Notes: generated from the sequence alone by a model not told the origin. A DNA stretch of 64,000 nucleotides from Desulfofundulus luciae (GCF_030813795.1 NZ_JAUSUX010000009.1:44279-108278), one strand, 5' to 3'. Numbered from the stretch's first letter, positions 52,470 through 60,808 are shown. Program-made: numbers and translations.

Positions 52470-52748
52470 TTACCGTACTGCCGACTCGGAAGGAACGCAG
52501 AACAGGTTACCAACGTCGATGGTTTCGCCTTTTCCGTTTCCTTCCGTAAACCTCTTTATTGCCCGTTCCACAAAAACTTCGACATCGAGATCGTAAGTTT
52601 CCTCTCCGCAGCGCGGGCAGTAGTAATAGGGGATTCTTTTGAGACAAAGCGCTGCGCCGTCTTTTACCAGCGTTTTTTCTTTAAACCGAAGTTCGGCGTT
52701 CTCGTAGTAGCACCCGGCACAAATGCCGAACAACTCAAGCTTCTCCAT
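52470..52748 (-). CDS. YgiT-type zinc-finger antitoxin
   Basis: 92 aa. CAGCYYENAELRFKEKTLVK and IPYYYCPRCGEETYDLDVEV give the two CxxC pairs of the MqsA/YgiT zinc domain; the rest is short and helical. Such proteins are antitoxins of DUF4258 or MqsR toxins, and the upstream gene is a DUF4258 protein. Confidence 0.82.
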   Translation of the reverse strand: MEKLELFGICAGCYYENAELRFKEKTLVKDGAALCLKRIPYYYCPRCGEETYDLDVEVFVERAIKRFTEGNGKGETIDVGNLFCVPSESAVR

Positions 52749-52764
52749 GATATCGCATCTCCTT

Positions 52765-53109
52765 TTATTTCCGGGGCGATTTGAGAGTCCGGTGATCGTC
52801 TTCCCAGATATCCGGGTCCGGTTCGTAGACTGTATCCAGTATTACGGTTTTCCCGTGAAGCGCCACGACCAGATGGAGGATCCGACCACCGTTCCCACGA
52901 CCCATAACCACTCTCACGGGGTCCGGATTGCTTCCGTACATTCCCGGCGCATGGCCCTGGATGATCTCTCCGTTATTTATAACGTTATACACTTCTTCCA
53001 CCGTTATACTTCTTGCTTTGATCCGCTTCCGGCAGTGCCTGGAAAACCGGACACGGGCACGGCGAATGCGGACCATTTCTTCCTGCCATCGTTCTTTGCC
53101 GTCATACAC
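52765..53109 (-). CDS. DUF4258 toxin of a YgiT-linked pair
   Basis: About 114 aa, GTG start at 53109. RFSRHCRKRIKARSITVEEVYNVINNGEII and the later VRVVMGRGNGGRILHLVVAL are the DUF4258 signature, a RelE-like toxin family that often pairs with YgiT zinc-finger antitoxins, as here 16 nt downstream. Confidence 0.82.
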   Translation of the reverse strand: MYDGKERWQEEMVRIRRARVRFSRHCRKRIKARSITVEEVYNVINNGEIIQGHAPGMYGSNPDPVRVVMGRGNGGRILHLVVALHGKTVILDTVYEPDPDIWEDDHRTLKSPRK

Positions 53110-53110
53110 T

Positions 53111-53151
53111 TCCCGGGCTGCCTCCTTTCTTTCGAAATTGAAGCGCCCGGG
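53111..53151 (-). promoter_or_regulatory. Structured leader before the DUF4258 gene (unit g)
   Basis: CCCGGGC and GCCCGGG pair (7 bp) around a loop containing AAAGAAAGGAGG, followed by AA and the GTG start. A shorter relative of units a-f. Confidence 0.5.
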
Positions 53152-53982
53152 TTTTTCTCCCGCGGGCGCCCGTTTTCAACGCCCGCAGGGGCTTTTAAAA
53201 GCAAAGAAACACCTTAACGTCCAAGCCTGTAACTTTGCTTGCCCGTCAAGGTGTTCCACTTCCCAAATTTTCGTTTTCTCCCGCACGCCTCCCGGCGTGC
53301 ATGTTCCGGCACCTTACATGTTACTGATACTCCGCCCCAGGCAAGCCAATCGGCTTGCAAACTCTTAACGCCGCAGGCGGGGGCACAGCCTTTCGCGCGG
53401 CGCTTAGCCCGTCTCGGTTTCTTTTCACCGCCGCAGGTTGGGCGTTCCTGTTTCCCGGCGGCTAGCCCGGTTCGTGTCGGGGAGGCCACCCCCCACTCTC
53501 AACGCCACTTGAAGCTGGGCGGCTTCGGCCTGTGGCGCTTGGGACTGCTCGCTTACAAGGGGTGTCGTGCGGCTGCCTTCGGAAGAGTCCACCTTCCTGC
53601 CGCTGCGGTCTTCCGCCGCTCACCCCAGGGGCCGGATACAGCTCCGGCCAGGCAAGGCATCCTGCCGCTCATCGCCTGCAGTCGTGCCGTTTTGCCCGTT
53701 TCTTACGGCTGGGTCCCACCGCCCGCGTCTGCTCATCGCCATGACGCCGGGAAAACGGAGTGCGCTGCTCATCGCCGAGGCACCCCATCCTGCGAGTACA
53801 CCCTGCTCATCGCCGTGGGACTTTTCGCAGGACCTCTCTTGCCAACGTGTCCGCCTGCTCATCGCCGTGACGGCCGTTCCGGAGCTTCCATCCGTACCGG
53901 GAGAAGGCATCCCGATAGGCAAGGAGTAAAAAATTTGTGTCTTTCATCTTAACCCAAAACTTAACAAGCTTTTTGGCCTCTG
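53152..53982. other. Gene-free GC-rich region
   Basis: About 830 bp without a credible gene; the open frames found here are repetitive, lack ribosome sites and occur in several registers at once. It holds five copies of CTGCTCATCGCC (53665-53866) and several short palindromes. A replication or transfer origin is one possibility. Confidence 0.5.
53665..53866. repeat. Iteron-like array, five CTGCTCATCGCC repeats
   Basis: Copies start at 53665 (CCGCTCATCGCC, one change), 53729, 53765, 53803 and 53855 with spacings of 64, 36, 38 and 52 bp; three continue into CGTG or CATG. All are in the same direction. Confidence 0.65.
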
Positions 53983-54633
53983 TCAAGTGTTTTTTTGAAA
54001 AATTTTATGCCTCAGTTCACCGGGCTCAATTAGCACCTCGTCCGCGGTGTACATTTTTCCTGCCGGTGCCAGGTCTTTTCCCTCCCGTAAAGTCGGGAAG
54101 ATGCACACATCGGCGTGCGGGAGGGGGTCTTCGCCCCGGCGGGGCGCATCAATTACCCATTTTTCCGCACCCGAAGTGCCTGTGAATTCCATTTCGGCCA
54201 CGGCGCCGCCCCTACCGTTTCTCACCACCCGCCACTTGAACCCGGGTACCTCTTTTTTCGCCAGGGCGTAGAAAAGCCCAAGAGCCGCCAGGCGGCATGC
54301 TTCCTGGGCGTCCTTCGGCGGCCTCGCGTCAGCCGGAAGCCAGAGCCGGAACTGCCCCTTGAATTGCCCTATTTCGGCAAATACGTTGACCCAGCGTGCC
54401 ATTCCAGCCCACCAGAGGCTGTTAAAAGCCGTACCCGCCGTTTGACGGGAACAACCCAAAGCAGTGGCGGCCGCGCCGGTGGTCAGCGCCTGGGCTTCAG
54501 TAAGGCAGGCCAGCAGGTCGAAGGCCCGGCCGGTGAAGTCGATTGATTCGCCGTCCCCCCGTTTGTACTGGGCCGCCCCTATTGAGATCCCCCTCGCGTA
54601 GTTAACGTTTTGCTTCCCTGATTCTCCTTTCAC
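53983..54633 (-). CDS. Helix-turn-helix protein of unknown function
   Basis: 216 aa from the GTG at 54633 (AAGGAGG at 7-nt spacing). A winged-helix-like segment (DLLACLTEAQALTTGAAATALGCSRQTAGTAFNSLWWAG, about 38-76) is followed by an alpha/beta domain. It lies next to the repeat array and after the S1-domain gene, so it could bind that region; this is inference only. Confidence 0.6.
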   Translation of the reverse strand: MKGESGKQNVNYARGISIGAAQYKRGDGESIDFTGRAFDLLACLTEAQALTTGAAATALGCSRQTAGTAFNSLWWAGMARWVNVFAEIGQFKGQFRLWLPADARPPKDAQEACRLAALGLFYALAKKEVPGFKWRVVRNGRGGAVAEMEFTGTSGAEKWVIDAPRRGEDPLPHADVCIFPTLREGKDLAPAGKMYTADEVLIEPGELRHKIFQKNT

Positions 54634-55441
54634 GCCGCACCCTCCTTCCCCGTATGCGTTCCGGGTCCAGCACGACCAGGTGCAGTTTCCTTTCCACCTT
54701 GTCGAAAGACAAAACCTGAAACGGCAATTGTTCCCCTTCCTCAATCATTTTGTTAAGTGGATAGCCGGCCAGGCCGATCAAGCCCTGGCGGACTTCAACG
54801 AACATTTCCCTGCCGCGAATTTTTAAAACTCTGCCGGTCAGGATGGTGCCCCGGCTGAATTCTTCGTTTTCCCAGGGGTCTTTGATTGATACCCGTATAT
54901 CTTTTTTTTCTTTGTCTATGGCCTGAACCGTAACCCTGATCAATTGCCCCGGCCTGTATATCACGTCCAGGGGAAGCGATCTGGAATAGGCCGCATTTCG
55001 ATACGGCACTTCAACTATCACGCCGCCGCCGATGTCAAGCCCCACGCCTCTTCTGGATACAAAGCGCACCAGGGCCGGAATTTCTTCGCCTTCGGTGAGG
55101 GTGCCCAGCAACTGGTTGATCGCCTCTTCGACCACTTCCCGCCGGGTGCAGGCCACAATGCCGTTTTTCCTGTCGATGCTTTTTATTTTGACGTTCACTT
55201 TCTGATTGACGAAAAAGTTCATCGTTCTTTCACTGGGCAGCCCGGTTTCGGATGAGGGCACCACGCCGCGCACTCCGTCCGCGTCTTCAAATTTGAGTTC
55301 CCAGTATAATCCGTTCAATGTTTTCGGCCTCACAACGGACGTTACGACCGCGCTTAAGACGCTGTCCCGGTCTTTGGCATCATAGAAAATATCCCATTGA
55401 TCCAGTTCCGTTATGCTGGTTCCTTCCGGAGCTATCCGCAT
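54602..55441 (-). CDS. S1-domain RNA-binding protein
   Basis: 279 aa with three S1-like repeats: DSVLSAVVTSVVRPKTLNG...GVVPSSETG, EIPALVRFVSRRGVGLDIGGGVIVEVPYRNAAY and GTILTGRVLKIRGREMFVEVRQGLIGLAGY, ending in a very basic tail (RGRRVRRERRIREAKR). It overlaps the upstream topoisomerase stop by 10 nt. A role in replication or RNA handling of the element is likely. Confidence 0.8.
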   Translation of the reverse strand: MRIAPEGTSITELDQWDIFYDAKDRDSVLSAVVTSVVRPKTLNGLYWELKFEDADGVRGVVPSSETGLPSERTMNFFVNQKVNVKIKSIDRKNGIVACTRREVVEEAINQLLGTLTEGEEIPALVRFVSRRGVGLDIGGGVIVEVPYRNAAYSRSLPLDVIYRPGQLIRVTVQAIDKEKKDIRVSIKDPWENEEFSRGTILTGRVLKIRGREMFVEVRQGLIGLAGYPLNKMIEEGEQLPFQVLSFDKVERKLHLVVLDPERIRGRRVRRERRIREAKR

Positions 55442-57834
55442 ACATCATCCCCCCTGTCGGTTTTGAACTCGAATTCTATCTTGCCGTCTTCACCCAAAAC
55501 CAGGATAGCTTCAAATTCCCTGCCGGCTTTGGATTTAAAACCTTTGATGACGCCGGTTTTGCCTTTCCGGAGCAGTTCTTTTGCCTGGCTGACCGTGATC
55601 TTTTTGCCGGCGATTTCTTTCCAGATGATGAATTTGCATCCTTCCTTCCAGCCCGCGCAGCCGTAGCCCTTCTTCCCCTCGATGACATCCTTGCCGCAGA
55701 GGGGACATTTGCCCAGGGCCTGGCCTGCATGGTCGGCAAATTCGAAGTTGACTTTGCCGTCTTCCCCCAGGGTCAATATGGCGTCGAAACTCTTGCCGGC
55801 TTTAGATTTGAAGCCCTTAATTACGCCGGTTCTGCCTTTTTGGAGTAACTCCTGTGCCTGTTTGGCCGTAATCTTCTTTCCGGCGGTTTCCTTCCAGATG
55901 GCAAAGTTACATCCATCTCTGTACCCGCTGCAGCCGTAGGATTTGGTATATTCCAGCACGTCACGTCCGCATAGAGGACACCTGCCTATCACCTCCTTCT
56001 GATGTACCGCGCCATTTGCTTCCTGTGCTTTTGCCATGGCCACCACCTCCACCGTGAAGTTTTTGAGGCCAACCAGCCACAACCGGGCATCATCCAGCCC
56101 CTCCTCTATACGCCGCAGCCCGTCTTCCCATTGAGCGGTCAGTTCCACCGATTTCAGTTTTTCCGGCACCAGGTCTACCAGTGCTTCGCCCCGCGGGGTG
56201 GGCACCAGGGTTTTCTTGCGGCGCTCGATGTATCCCCGCTTGATCAGCGTTTCGATGATCGCCGCCCTGGTGGCGGGGGTGCCGATGCCGCCGGCGGCTT
56301 TGAGGGTTTCGGCCATTTCCCTGTCGTCCACCAGGCGGCCGGCATTTTCCATGGCCGCCAGAAGCGTGGCTTCGGTGTACCGTTTCGGGGGTTTCGTCTG
56401 CTGCTCGACGGCCCCCGCTTTTTCGACAGCGACCGTCTCGCCTTCGGCCAGGGGCGGGAGCGGTTGTGATTCTCCGTCTTCGTCTTTCCCATCCTTTTCC
56501 TCCTTTTCTTCCGGCCCGTATACCGCTTTCCAGCCCGGCTCGATCTCGACCCGGCCCCCGGATTTGAAAGTCTCGCCTCCGACTTCGGTGACCACGGCGG
56601 TTTCGTCGTAGACTGCCGGGGGGTAAAACATGGCCAGGAACCTCCGGACCACCAGATCATATACCTGCCGTTCCGCGGGGTTGAGGGCCGCCGGGTCCGG
56701 AGTCACGTCCGTGGGGATGATGGCGTGGTGGTCCGTGACTCCGGCGTCGTCGATGTGACGTTTGCCCGGCATCATCCCCGGCCTTATACGGCGGACCAGT
56801 TCCCCGTATTCCGGGCATTTTTCCAGGGCGGCCAGGCGCTTTTGCAGGGTGTCCCGCGCCAGTGCCTCCGTTAGATGGCGGCTGTCGGTCCTGGGGTAGG
56901 TGATCAGTTTGTGCTTCTCGTACAGAGATTGGGCCGTGTCCAGGACCTTCTGGGCCGTCATTCCGTATTTCCGGTTGGCTTCTTTCTGCAGGTCGTTCAG
57001 GTTGAAGAGCAGGGGTGGGGCTTCCGTTTTGGTGCGTTTTTCAACCTGTGCCACCCTGCCGGAACCGGCGGCCAGGACGGCCCGTACCAGTTCCTCCGCC
57101 CGTGATTTTTCTTTGATGCGGTTCTCGCCACCCCTGAACCACCTGCCCCGGTAGGTGGCCCCGCCGCTTTTCTGGAAGGTGGCCCGGACCTCCCAGTAAG
57201 TCTCCGGCTTGAAATCCCGGATTTCCCTTTCCCGCCGCACCACCAAGGCCAGGGTGGGCGTCTGCACCCTGCCAACGGAGAGCAGGGTTTTGTGTTTCAC
57301 CGAAAACGCCCGGGTGGCGTTGATCCCCACGATCCAGTCGGCTTCGGCCCGGGCCCTGGCCGCCGCTGCCAGGTTGTCCAGTTCGCGGCCGTCACGGAGT
57401 TTTTTGAAGGCCTCCCGGATTGCGGAGGGGGTGGCCTCCGAAAGCCACAGGCGTTTGACCGGTTTTCTGCAGCCGCACCACTCGTATATGCGGCGGAAGA
57501 TCAGTTCTCCCTCCCGCCCCGCGTCACAGGCGTTGATTACTTCCGCCACGTCCGCCGAATTGAGCAGTTGCTTTAGGGTCTTGAGTTGCTTCGTGCTCCC
57601 CCCGATCGGATGCAGTTTGAACTCCTCCGGAAGGATGGGAAGCTGCTCAAGAGTCCACTTGACGAGGGCCGGGTCGTATTCGTGCGCGTCGGCCAGCTCC
57701 AGGAGGTGGCCCAGAGCCCAGGAGATGACCAGACGGTCGTTCTCCAGGTAGCCGTCTTTTTGCGCGAATTTCCCCAGGGCGGAGGCAATGTCGCGGGCGA
57801 CGGACGGTTTTTCGGCTATAACCAGCTTGCGCAA
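55432..57834 (-). CDS. topB: DNA topoisomerase III
   Basis: 800 aa type IA topoisomerase. N-terminal Toprim: KLVIAEKPSVARDIA, ACDAGREGELIFR; core with SVGRVQTPTLALV and the catalytic tyrosine in LITYPRTDSRHL; C-terminus with two copies of a zinc/Toprim_Crpt repeat (CPLCGRDVLEYTKSYGCSGY and CPLCGKDVIEGKKGYGCAGW, each followed by ...KKIT...LLxKGxTGVIKGFKSKAG). TopB unlinks DNA in replication and conjugation and is typical of large plasmids and ICEs. Confidence 0.96.
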   Translation of the reverse strand: MRKLVIAEKPSVARDIASALGKFAQKDGYLENDRLVISWALGHLLELADAHEYDPALVKWTLEQLPILPEEFKLHPIGGSTKQLKTLKQLLNSADVAEVINACDAGREGELIFRRIYEWCGCRKPVKRLWLSEATPSAIREAFKKLRDGRELDNLAAAARARAEADWIVGINATRAFSVKHKTLLSVGRVQTPTLALVVRREREIRDFKPETYWEVRATFQKSGGATYRGRWFRGGENRIKEKSRAEELVRAVLAAGSGRVAQVEKRTKTEAPPLLFNLNDLQKEANRKYGMTAQKVLDTAQSLYEKHKLITYPRTDSRHLTEALARDTLQKRLAALEKCPEYGELVRRIRPGMMPGKRHIDDAGVTDHHAIIPTDVTPDPAALNPAERQVYDLVVRRFLAMFYPPAVYDETAVVTEVGGETFKSGGRVEIEPGWKAVYGPEEKEEKDGKDEDGESQPLPPLAEGETVAVEKAGAVEQQTKPPKRYTEATLLAAMENAGRLVDDREMAETLKAAGGIGTPATRAAIIETLIKRGYIERRKKTLVPTPRGEALVDLVPEKLKSVELTAQWEDGLRRIEEGLDDARLWLVGLKNFTVEVVAMAKAQEANGAVHQKEVIGRCPLCGRDVLEYTKSYGCSGYRDGCNFAIWKETAGKKITAKQAQELLQKGRTGVIKGFKSKAGKSFDAILTLGEDGKVNFEFADHAGQALGKCPLCGKDVIEGKKGYGCAGWKEGCKFIIWKEIAGKKITVSQAKELLRKGKTGVIKGFKSKAGREFEAILVLGEDGKIEFEFKTDRGDDVCG

Positions 57835-57838
57835 AACG

Positions 57839-58414
57839 CTATTCCCCCTTTTTGCCGATCAGGGCCGCAAGGTCCGGGTTGCTGGTGACCACCGCCTTTT
57901 CCACCTCGCTCCAGGCCCTGAACCTGATCACCCTTTCGGCGTTCCATCTCGCGCCTTTCCCGGCGGGCAGCTTCCTGTTGTACGGCCAGTCTTTCAGCCA
58001 AAGCGCCGGTACCTTGTTGAGCAGGGCCGCTGCGAGCACCGGATCGTCTTCAAAGACCGCCACGGCCTGCAGTTCTTTCGTGGCCACCTCCATCTTCCCC
58101 TGCCTGTCCAGGCCGCACAGCACCTGGTCCGCAGGGAAACCGTGTTTCTGCAGCCAGCGCACGGTGAGAAAAAGGGCGTCCCCGGGGCGGGAGCTGATGT
58201 AGGCGATGCGGTAGCCGAGGTCCGCCAGGGTCTTCAGCGTCTCGGCTGCGCGGGGGAACGGCTCTGCCCGTTGCAAAAGTTTCAGGCCTTCCTGGGTACT
58301 AAAAAACCCCGGCGGTAGCGGCGCCGGGTATTTGTTCAGCGGCACGCCGAACCTGCGCACCAGCTCCAGGTTTGTATTTGCCACGGTGTTGTCCACGTCT
58401 ACCGCTATCCACAT
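57839..58414 (-). CDS. HAD-family phosphatase (5'-nucleotidase-like)
   Basis: 191 aa. The HAD motif I is IAVDVDNTVANTNLE (Asp nucleophile), motif II is AYISSRPGDA and motif III/IV is VAVFEDDPVLAAALL. The small size and the motif order resemble 5'-nucleotidase (deoxynucleotidase) HADs. It overlaps the upstream ORF by 116 nt. AAAGGAT at 8-nt spacing supports the ATG at 58414. Confidence 0.82.
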   Translation of the reverse strand: MWIAVDVDNTVANTNLELVRRFGVPLNKYPAPLPPGFFSTQEGLKLLQRAEPFPRAAETLKTLADLGYRIAYISSRPGDALFLTVRWLQKHGFPADQVLCGLDRQGKMEVATKELQAVAVFEDDPVLAAALLNKVPALWLKDWPYNRKLPAGKGARWNAERVIRFRAWSEVEKAVVTSNPDLAALIGKKGE

Positions 58415-58670
58415 GTGTCTTCATCCTTTCTTCCAGGTGGGCCAGGACCCGCCGGGGGTCCACGCCCGCCAGCTCGAATATACCATGCTCGTAGCCGTCC
58501 TCCAGTGCCGCTTTCTGAATGAATTTCCGGGCGTCGGCTTTGATACGCCTGGCGGAATAGTCGCGGTCGTTCAACCTGATCGGGTTAACCGCGTCTTTCA
58601 CAGCCTGTAGCACGACTGCCCGCGCCAGGCGAACGTATGCGGGTTCGAACATGAAAACCACCTCGCTCAA
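58299..58670 (-). CDS. Small protein of unknown function, long overlap with HAD gene
   Basis: 123 aa. The first 90 residues are helical and basic (EPAYVRLARAVVLQAVKDAV, SARRIKADARKFIQKAALED, RVLAHLEERM) and look genuine; the last 35 overlap the HAD gene in another frame (VDSGRRGQHRGKYKPGAGAQ) and look like shadow sequence. A base change or frameshift may have removed an earlier stop, or the overlap is real. It follows the ParR-like gene by a 4-nt overlap. Confidence 0.55.
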   Translation of the reverse strand: MSEVVFMFEPAYVRLARAVVLQAVKDAVNPIRLNDRDYSARRIKADARKFIQKAALEDGYEHGIFELAGVDPRRVLAHLEERMKTHVDSGRRGQHRGKYKPGAGAQVRRAAEQIPGAATAGVF

Positions 58671-58930
58671 AGGTTCATGAATGCTTCCACATCAAACTCC
58701 AGGGTCTTTTGGAGAACTTTCCGGGTGCTGGTACACGCTCCACCGGTGAGTTTTTGCGCAATCCCGGCCAGTTGGCGCTCTATCTCCGACAGCCGCTCCT
58801 CAAGACGGATGGCCGTGTCGATAAGTTCCCTCGCCCTGGCCGCCCGCTGGCCGGGAGGGTAATGGAACAGCGGGTGGTCAGCCGGCAGCCGCAATTCCAG
58901 CCGCTTATACTTTGTCTTATTCCTCGCCAC
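58667..58930 (-). CDS. ParR-like partition adaptor
   Basis: 87 aa. YKRLELRLPADHPLFHYPPGQRAARARELIDTAI is a ribbon-helix-helix-like start as in ParR proteins; the rest is helical (RLEERLSEIERQLAGIAQKL). It directly follows the ParM-like gene, with a pair of identical 13-bp repeats between. In type II partition systems ParR binds the centromere and caps the ParM filament. Confidence 0.65.
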   Translation of the reverse strand: MARNKTKYKRLELRLPADHPLFHYPPGQRAARARELIDTAIRLEERLSEIERQLAGIAQKLTGGACTSTRKVLQKTLEFDVEAFMNL

Positions 58931-58948
58931 GACGAACCACTCCTGTAA

Positions 58949-59061
58949 GAGTACCGGTACCTTCTTTTCCAGGTGTCATGCGGCTTCAAACCCCTTTTTC
59001 CCGCTCCGGTTCCGGCACTTAATGACCGCGACGATCAGCGCCACAAAGGAGTACCGGTACC
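58949..59061. repeat. Two GAGTACCGGTACC repeats, candidate partition site
   Basis: GAGTACCGGTACC occurs at 58950 and 59049 in the same direction, containing the palindrome GTACCGGTAC. Between ParM and ParR, this is where a centromere or operator of such a system is expected, although parC sites usually have more copies. Confidence 0.45.
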
Positions 59062-59092
59062 TGAAGCGAAAAATTGCCCTCAAAGCCGGATT

Positions 59093-60070
59093 TTACGCAC
59101 CTTTGGGAGTTCCGGTTACAACCCTCAAAAATCCTTCCGCGTTGGCCCACTGCGGGTCCGGCAGGATCTCGGCCGCCGGGAACATATCCGTCAGCTCCGG
59201 TAGCGCTTTCGCCCCACCGCCGGCCAGGTAGAACTTCGCCACGAAGTCCCCTTTTTGCCCCAGGGCCGCAAGCACGCGGTCGGCTATGGCCAGGGCGGTA
59301 TTGACGCGGGCCGCCTTCACCGCTGCCGTCAGGTCCAGCTCTCTGCCCCGGAACGTTACCCTGCCCTGAGCGGCTACGGCTGCTGCCACGCTCATGTCCA
59401 GAGGAGCCCCTGTCGTGGACCCGAAGGCGGCTGCTACAGCTTCATACATCTGGAAGACGCCGTACTCAACAGAACCGCCACCTTCGGGGCCGACTCTTCC
59501 ACCGGCCACCCTGGCCAGCACGTAGTCCGTGGTTTTGTAGCCTACGTCTACGAGGCACACCAGACTGTTATCCGGCAGGTCGGAAGCCGTCAGCAACGCT
59601 CCGGCCCCCTGGGGATATACCACCACCTTCCCGAAGGAGACCCGGGCGAGGGGACCGTCGTCTACAGACACCTTCGCATGCAGGGCCTCCAGATGCCTGC
59701 GGAGTTCGTCCCTTTGCAGGCGGTAGTAGGCCACGGGAAGCCCTACCACCAGGGTAGCTCCCTCCCGGGCCTCCAGGAGCCGGGCGGCTGCCAGTACGAG
59801 GATGTCGTGGTTGGGATGTTTGTATTTCTCACGGTCCAGGGTAAACGTTGCCCCCTGGCCTTCCCGCAGGGCCAGTTCGCCCACGAAATACTTTTTGGTA
59901 TCGCTGGTATTGCCGTTCAATCTGCGAATTTGAACCACGTGGCCGGAGCAGTTACGGGACAGTTCAGCCAGCGGCAGTTCGCGGTGCGGGGCCACCACGG
60001 AAGGTATAAGCACCCGTTGGTCTGGAGACACGGCCTTGGTATGGCTGTAACCCACGTCGATAGCTATCAT
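59093..60070 (-). CDS. ParM/StbA-type actin-like partition protein
   Basis: 325 aa. The actin-fold phosphate loops are IAIDVGYSHTKAV (3-15), VDVGYKTTDYVLAR and the late FYLAGGGAKALPELT; NALRLLEAREGATLVVGLPVAYY is the StbA-like linker. Plasmid ParM forms ATP-driven filaments that push daughter plasmids apart. Its presence implies that the element can exist as a plasmid-like form. Confidence 0.85.
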   Translation of the reverse strand: MIAIDVGYSHTKAVSPDQRVLIPSVVAPHRELPLAELSRNCSGHVVQIRRLNGNTSDTKKYFVGELALREGQGATFTLDREKYKHPNHDILVLAAARLLEAREGATLVVGLPVAYYRLQRDELRRHLEALHAKVSVDDGPLARVSFGKVVVYPQGAGALLTASDLPDNSLVCLVDVGYKTTDYVLARVAGGRVGPEGGGSVEYGVFQMYEAVAAAFGSTTGAPLDMSVAAAVAAQGRVTFRGRELDLTAAVKAARVNTALAIADRVLAALGQKGDFVAKFYLAGGGAKALPELTDMFPAAEILPDPQWANAEGFLRVVTGTPKGA

Positions 60071-60096
60071 AAAACCAGCTCCTTTCGGTAAATGGT

Positions 60097-60123
60097 CACA
60101 AAAAAAGCGCGTTAAACGCGCTA
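60097..60123 (-). terminator. Intrinsic terminator before the ParM gene
   Basis: AGCGCG and CGCGCT pair around TTTAA, then TTTTTTG on the minus strand. It ends the HD-GYP transcript; the ParM start is only 27 nt further, so it may also act as an attenuator in a leader. Confidence 0.7.
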
Positions 60124-60156
60124 TTTCTCAAAGCACCCGTTTTACCACACCGATAA

Positions 60157-60180
60157 CACTAGTATAAAACACTAGTATTA
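60157..60180. repeat. Direct repeat upstream of the ParM gene
   Basis: ACACTAGTATAAA and ACACTAGTATTAT repeat the 10-mer ACACTAGTAT at 60157 and 60170, each with the palindrome ACTAGT. A regulator site is possible. Confidence 0.4.
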
Positions 60181-60181
60181 T

Positions 60182-60808
60182 CTATTTACCAACTGCCTTC
60201 CCCACCGCCACCTTACTTATGCCCGCCAGCACTCGGACCACCTCCCCCGAAAACCCCTGTTTTTCCAGTTCCGCCAGGGCTTCAGATTTCGTAAAGCTCC
60301 TGTCCCTGTATGGCCGGTGTTCCAAAAGTGCCGTGAAGACTTCCACTGCAGCAACTATCACCGACAGGGGGTGTGTCTCCCCGTTTCTCAGCCCGTTCGG
60401 ATAACCGGAGCCGTCCGGCCTCTCATGATGTTCCCTGACCACACGACACACCGGATCCGGCACGTCAGGCCAGTATTCCCGCAGGTAATATTCCCCTGCT
60501 ATAGGATGGGCGTTAACCAGCTTCCGGTCATCGTCGCTCAAACAGGCTTTACTTACCAGCGCTGAAGGCCAGGTAATCTTGCCGCAGTCATGGAAGAAAG
60601 CCGCCTGGGTAAGCCATTCTAGCTCTTTTTCCTGCAGTCCTAGTGCACGGCCTACAGCTTCGGCGCACACCGCCGTGGCGATGGCGTGATAATACAGCGT
60701 CTCGTGCCAGGCCAGCATCTGCATGGCCAGCCTGTTCGGCCCCTGGTACTTCAACATCTCGGCCAGCCACCCGGGCAAGCCCGGGCGATGAAGAATGAGT
60801 GCGCGCAC
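60182..60808 (-). CDS. HD-GYP domain protein
   Basis: 208 aa, GTG start at 60808. HDCGKITWPSALVSK and REHHERPDGSGYPNGLRNGE carry the HD and GYP motifs; a response-regulator or PAS domain is absent. HD-GYP proteins hydrolyse cyclic-di-GMP. On a mobile element it could affect host cell signalling or act on another nucleotide; GAAAGGTGG precedes the start. Confidence 0.85.
   Translation of the reverse strand: MRALILHRPGLPGWLAEMLKYQGPNRLAMQMLAWHETLYYHAIATAVCAEAVGRALGLQEKELEWLTQAAFFHDCGKITWPSALVSKACLSDDDRKLVNAHPIAGEYYLREYWPDVPDPVCRVVREHHERPDGSGYPNGLRNGETHPLSVIVAAVEVFTALLEHRPYRDRSFTKSEALAELEKQGFSGEVVRVLAGISKVAVGKAVGK

Noticed and set aside
53665..53866. CRISPR array
   Set aside because: Repeats are 12 bp and spacings irregular (36-64 bp); no cas genes nearby. 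The same holds for the array at 45.4 kb and the inverted elements at 21 and 27 kb.
53214..53952. Open frames on both strands in the gene-free GC-rich region
   Set aside because: Repeats occur in several frames, no ribosome sites, no protein-like composition.
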